This document shows, one piece after another, positions 59,588 through 64,000 of a stretch of DNA of 64,000 bases. Location: contig BSBN01000888.1 in assembly GCA_027924645.1 (NCBI GenBank), forward strand, positions 16,189,001 through 16,253,000, read 5' to 3'. The position numbers were made by a program, and so were the translations under genes. The notes beneath the pieces are model-generated. The model was not told the origin of the DNA, searched no databases, and worked only from the letters and a program-made list of their open reading frames with translations. How positions within the stretch are numbered: position 1 is the first letter of the stretch; each line of letters begins with the position of its first letter. The DNA comes from Cunninghamia lanceolata (Eukaryota; Streptophyta; Pinopsida; Cupressales; Cupressaceae).

Positions 59588-61198
59588 ATGATCATAATCT
59601 CACATGTATCATTCCTACATCATTTTTTTACTCTTGTAGGAGCATCTCTTTTGCACATTGATGACTTTGGAACATATCTATTTATATATGGCTCCTAAAT
59701 GTCTCACCATTCCCCTTTTCTACCTTAAAATAAATTGCATACTATTGATTTAGGCATTTATTTTAGGGGAGGCATACTTTGTAGCTTCACATATGCACCC
59801 ACACACATTGTTGGAATGCTCCCTACAACATTAGTATCTTGTGGACTGTAGTACAAAAACATTCTTGGATCGACCACCTTATCAAGATTACCTAGCCACA
59901 TCACATGATAGTCCATGTAATTCTTGATACTTCACTTACATGTGAGCCACCTGGTGGTACATTATGCTAGGTGATACACAATATAGGCTATTTTTCATAC
60001 TTTTTATGAGCCACATATTAATGTAGTTTGCTAGAGATTATGATTGAGAAACGTATCATATGGTTCATAGAAGGACAATTCTAAATCTTGAACCATCCCT
60101 GACATCCTTTTCTAGAAACATAATGCTCAAAAGCACCCCTTTCTCTCTCTTATCATGTTGTCTTCTAGTATGATTGTTGGTGTTCTATATTATGTATCCT
60201 TTCTATTATACATGTCTAATGTGAGTTGGATTATATAATTCAAATGGTATCATTTTTTTTTTCAATTTATATTGGTGTAATACATCTGTCTTGTAGTCTT
60301 TTATATCATTTTGACATTTACTTGTTGTGTACCCTTTTATTTTCGAACATATTTGTTTTGTAGGTGTAAGATGGGAAAAGAGTTCTAATCAATTATAATC
60401 TAACTAGATCAATCTTCCTAATCAAACATTGGAACACAAGCCACCAACAACTCTATGCTTGGTTGTTGTCACTAGAAAAGTGCCAAGCTATGTTGGTGCC
60501 CAAGCTCTCTTCTTTTATTGTAAATATGAGAGATTGATCATAATTGATTAAACTAAGCAATATGTAGACCAAACTAGCTAACTGAGTAAATGTGCAAATG
60601 ACTATTACAATTTCTAGAAAATAAGAGCAAAACAAAAAGAGTAGATTTGAGGGAACCTGGCACCAAAAGTAGGGGAAAACTAGGTAGGACAGTAGCTCTG
60701 GGCACTAGTGTCTTTAGGGTTTTGTACTGCAAATAAATGCAAGATAGAGTGAGAAGATTTGAGGGAACTGTTGGTGTTCCTAACTGATGGTGTGAGTTTC
60801 CCTAAAAAGTAGCCATCTTTTATACTCATGATTCTCAAGTCAATGGCCAATGAACAAGACAATTATTTGTTCTCCTCTGCACTTTAGGCTCTGCTAGACC
60901 TAGGGGTGTTCCCTTTCTTCAATATCTATATGAAAATTCTTTATTTCACTACATATTGACAACTAAAGCAGATATGTTCTCCTATATGCAAGCCAAAACT
61001 ATATAATCAGTTCAAAGTTGGCTAGCTCTAGTAATTATTTCATTGAATGACTCAAAGAACATGAAACTAAAACCCTACTCATACAAACTAACAAATTCCT
61101 TTGGATTTTTCTTTTTTAATGTATGTGATTGTCTAATTGTTGGTGATTTTGTCAAAACAAGTCCAACTCTGATCAGTGTCAATCCTAGGGTTTGGAGT
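59588..61198. other. No gene seen
   Basis: About 1.6 kb of AT-rich sequence between copia D and the next LTR. Short open frames have no recognisable domain, and no LTR ends, PBS or hairpin series were found. Confidence 0.4.
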
Positions 61199-62168
61199 TG
61201 TAGACACTAAAAAATGTCCATGTTTTGACATAACACCTTTGTTGACGTAACCTTGTGTGTTTTGCCCTACATCTTAGTTCATCTAACCTTATCCCACTTA
61301 ATCCCATTTATCCCTAGGTCCTAGTTCATCTTAATCACATTGGTCTAACTTAATCTCCTTGATTAATTAAATAAACCCACTTTACTTAATTAATCCCACT
61401 TGATCACATTCCTAATTAATTAAATAAATCTCATTTATTTAATTAATTGCACCTAGTCACATGTCTCACATTATTCAAATTAAAAATTTGAATAAATCCC
61501 TCACCTCTCACCACATTGCAAAAAGTGTCATATGCATCATCCACTTAATCCCTTCACATGTCGAAACTAATTTAAATAATGTTTTATTTAAATTAGATTC
61601 CTTTCATCACATGACAACACTTGTCCACTTTCCTTTTGTTTCATGTGGGATAGTACATCTTGAATTTAATACAAGTCACATGTGCAAGCTAATTCAAATA
61701 AAATATTTGAATTAGATTCCTTTCATTCTCCTTCATACACTTGTCATGTGACTACAATCCCTCTTTGAATGGGAAACCCTAATCCAACCTTAATCGATCT
61801 CAACCATCCATATCATTCAAACTAACTCTCAATCACAACTATCTATTTAAATTTGCCTTTTCTATAAAGGTAGCCTCTCTTGAGCCATTTGTAATGAATC
61901 TTCTTCCAGTATCCTTATGCTATTAAAATTTATTCTCAATCTCTCATCCATCTATCTTGCATTCATCCAATCATTCATCTACCAATCCCTATCCTATCAT
62001 TATGTTGTTGAATCAAGCAACCAACATTCATCTCTTTGGGTAAAGCTAGAGTGTTTTGGGTGCAGCACTCTCCACCTTATTGATCGATTGTGAATCAATG
62101 TGAAGGCATTGCATTGTTTGTGTTGTATTTTTTTATTGTTTTTCTTCATAGTGGTTTCCATGATCTCA
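61199..62168 (+). repeat. 5' LTR of a Ty3-type element, with five AT-rich hairpins
   Basis: Starts TGTAGACACTAAAAAATG and ends GATCTCA, followed by the PBS-like site. It has a TATAAAGG box (61862-61870). Palindromes: 61361-61395 (15-bp arms, one mismatch), 61414-61448 (16-bp perfect arms), 61471-61495 (11 bp), 61567-61596 (13 bp) and 61689-61715 (12 bp). The first bases and the TAATTAAATAAAT stems match the LTR at 14726. The element body lies to the right, beyond the window. Confidence 0.65.
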
Positions 62169-62170
62169 TT

Positions 62171-62188
62171 TGGCACACTCGGTGGGAC
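62171..62188 (+). promoter_or_regulatory. Putative primer-binding site
   Basis: TGGCACACTCGGTGGGAC, two bases after the LTR end and similar to the minus-strand site at 2930-2948. The priming tRNA was not determined. Confidence 0.6.
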
Positions 62189-62260
62189 TCCCATGTCCTG
62201 ATTCTAGTAACTTTTGCTAGTTTGTGCATGAGTTTTCCATAAAAATCATCTATTATAGGT

Positions 62261-62407
62261 ATCAGCACCATTTTCCACTATATTAGCACAATTTCCCACT
62301 ATATTAGCACCATTTTTTACTGTATTAGTGCCATTTTTCTCTGTAGTGGCGCCATTTTGCTCTGTAGTGGCGCCATTTCTCTCTGTATTGGTGCTATTTT
62401 CACAAAA
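62261..62407. repeat. 21-bp tandem repeat, seven units
   Basis: Seven consecutive units with exact 21-bp spacing: 62261, 62282, 62303, 62324, 62345, 62366, 62387. The best-conserved units are AGTGGCGCCATTTTGCTCTG(T) type with a central GGCGCC palindrome; outer units are ATTAGCACCATTTT type. Both strands stay open across the array (plus: hydrophobic SGAILLC heptads; minus: polar NGATTE heptads). It lies in the leader just after the PBS. Confidence 0.88.
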
Positions 62408-64000
62408 ACTTCAAACTAGCGTAACTTCCTCATACGGTGGTGAAATCTTGCAAACAAACACTCGTTGGAAATATGAGAGGACAAAATTCACAATGGAGTA
62501 GGTTTTATTAGGTGATTGTATCATTTTACTAGTCTTTTTCTTAGTCAAATTCAAACTTGTATATAAATTTTGATTGAGCATAACTTGAGCAATTTTGATC
62601 AGTTTTCAGCAAAAAAAATTTCAAATTTCTTAGAATCTGCTAAACTTTTTGTTTGTGCAATCCATTTTTTTGTATTAAATCATTTTTATTATCATATTGG
62701 ATCTTTTTCACATAATCATCTTCTTTACAACTTTACTTGTTTCTTTTTTGATTTGGTGGCTTGAAGGTGAATCAGTAAGGCTAGAACATTAGGATCAGCA
62801 TCTACAACAACTTGGCAAGTGATATAATCAGGTGCACTCATTTTATCTTTCATCTCTTAATCTTGTTTGATCACACATTTAGACTTTGGGCTTAAAATAA
62901 ATAACTTGTCAATTACACATCAAAAATTGGGCATAAAATCAATAAGTGTCTTCCATCACACATTTGGACTTGGGCTTTAAAAAAACAAGTGCATGAATTG
63001 TTTGGTGAATTTACATCCTATTAGGGGTGTGTATGCTCTTCTCATGCACTTCGTGCAATCTTGAGAATTAAAAACACCTCTTATCCATTCATATTCACAC
63101 CTCACATTTTGATTTCTAAGGGTTAATTTACAAGTGTGAGTGTGAATCAATTGTGCGTGTGTATGCTCTCTCCTCATACTGCAAGGTGATCTTGGAGATC
63201 AAAAACACCTCACTTGGTTCGCTTTTGTTTACGCTTGTTAGGAGGCCTACTTAGAGACACACCACTCCAAGGGATGATGTCAATCAAGGTTGAATTGAAA
63301 GACACCCTCATTGAGAGTTGGAATCTCGTCACTCTTAGCTAAGCCCAAATTAAATTTATACCTTTGGGAAGTGAAGGTGAAGGTTAGGTTACCCCTTTCT
63401 CCTGGCTGTGTGGTAGGATTTTGCGTTCAATTCCTTAGTGAACCTTGTGAAAACTAGCCTAAGACTTAATTGGCCATACCCCACTTGACTAGTCTTAGGT
63501 CTTGTTGATGTGTTTTCATGTGCTTGCTTAGTAATCATCACATTCTTCAATATTTTAAAGTCAAAATTGCTTATGTGTTTTGCATGAGTGAATTATGTTT
63601 GTACATGTGTGATCATTTGAATGAACATTGCCAAATCAAGATAAACACCAAACACATAAGACAAGTCATTCAACTCATTCTTCCAACACATTCAAATCCA
63701 ATCAACTTCATCCTAATCACCAATTCTTAACCACTTCATTCCTAATCATATCCAAGTCATCATAATTCAAACCCTCCTTATTCCAAACCACCTTCTTTCT
63801 AATTAACCCCTAATCATCCTAGTCATCATCCTTATTAATCCAAATCATACAATCTTTCCATTCTTAATCAGATCCAAGTCATCATCCTAATCATCACACA
63901 TCATCCAATCATCAAATCACATTCCAAATCATCTCCACACCATCATCAACCTAGTCCTAGTCAACACTTGTCAAGATGGTCGTAATCATTCAAGGGGCTA
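62408..64000. other. Leader region of the right-hand Ty3 element; no gene seen
   Basis: No recognised coding domain. A diverged direct repeat of about 131 bp starts at 63028 and 63159 (both GTGTATGCTC, then a conserved AAAAACACCTC). A shorter repeat of CACATTTRGACTTKGGCTT occurs near 62873 and 62957. The last 250 bp are rich in AATCATCC and CATCCTAATC runs. Gag may begin beyond the window. Confidence 0.45.

Noticed and set aside
61461..61715. 84-codon open frame
   Set aside because: It runs through LTR hairpins and has no coding signature.

Overview
This window looks like intergenic DNA from a large, repeat-filled plant nuclear genome. A gymnosperm is my best guess, by inference from the depth of old nested LTR retrotransposons, the long LTRs and the element lineages; no species marker is present. 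I found no intact host gene, tRNA or rRNA gene and no bacterial feature. Nearly all coding similarity belongs to LTR retrotransposons in different stages of decay, plus one broken plant-mobile-domain (PMD) gene.

Layout, left to right. 1-~4300 (minus): a decayed Ty3/gypsy element with gag, protease and a plant-type RNase H directly after the protease, then a PBS-like site and an LTR. 6011-8880 (plus): a second Ty3 gag-protease remnant without reverse transcriptase. 11735-14480 (minus): a PMD pseudogene with a coiled-coil tail, lying antisense just upstream of a plus-strand LTR (14726-~15538). 15595-29992 (plus): an old, acidic, gag-like reading frame split by two clean insertions: copia element B (17680-22932, minus, Tnt1/Tork-like, the best preserved) and a chromovirus with a C-terminal chromodomain (23561-29964, plus, target duplication GTTTT). 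31226-39062 (plus): copia element A, rearranged so that a gag fragment with four zinc knuckles follows integrase, and carrying an inverted-repeat insertion. 39200-41160 (minus): a Ty3 pol remnant. 43639-45286 (plus): a Ty3 gag-protease remnant interrupted by copia element C (45287-50638, minus). Copia element D (52228-59582, minus) follows, related to C but with a complete gag-PR-INT-RT order. 61199-62168 (plus): the 5' LTR of another Ty3-type element, with PBS and a seven-copy 21-bp repeat in its leader; it runs off the right edge.

The pieces record layered insertion rather than a pathway. Reading frames of the host element resume when B, and probably C, are removed together with one copy of the target duplication. 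Most in-frame stops are TAG, TAA or TGA where the family has Gln, Trp or Arg, as expected from C-to-T decay of methylated DNA. By eye, B's LTRs differ at about 3 percent of sites, against roughly 10 percent or more for A, D and the chromovirus, so B is the youngest. Structures not explained by the standard element model are AT-rich hairpin series in two LTRs, an antisense PMD gene beside an LTR, the gene-order changes in A and C, the inverted-repeat insertion in A, and several LTR or leader minisatellites.
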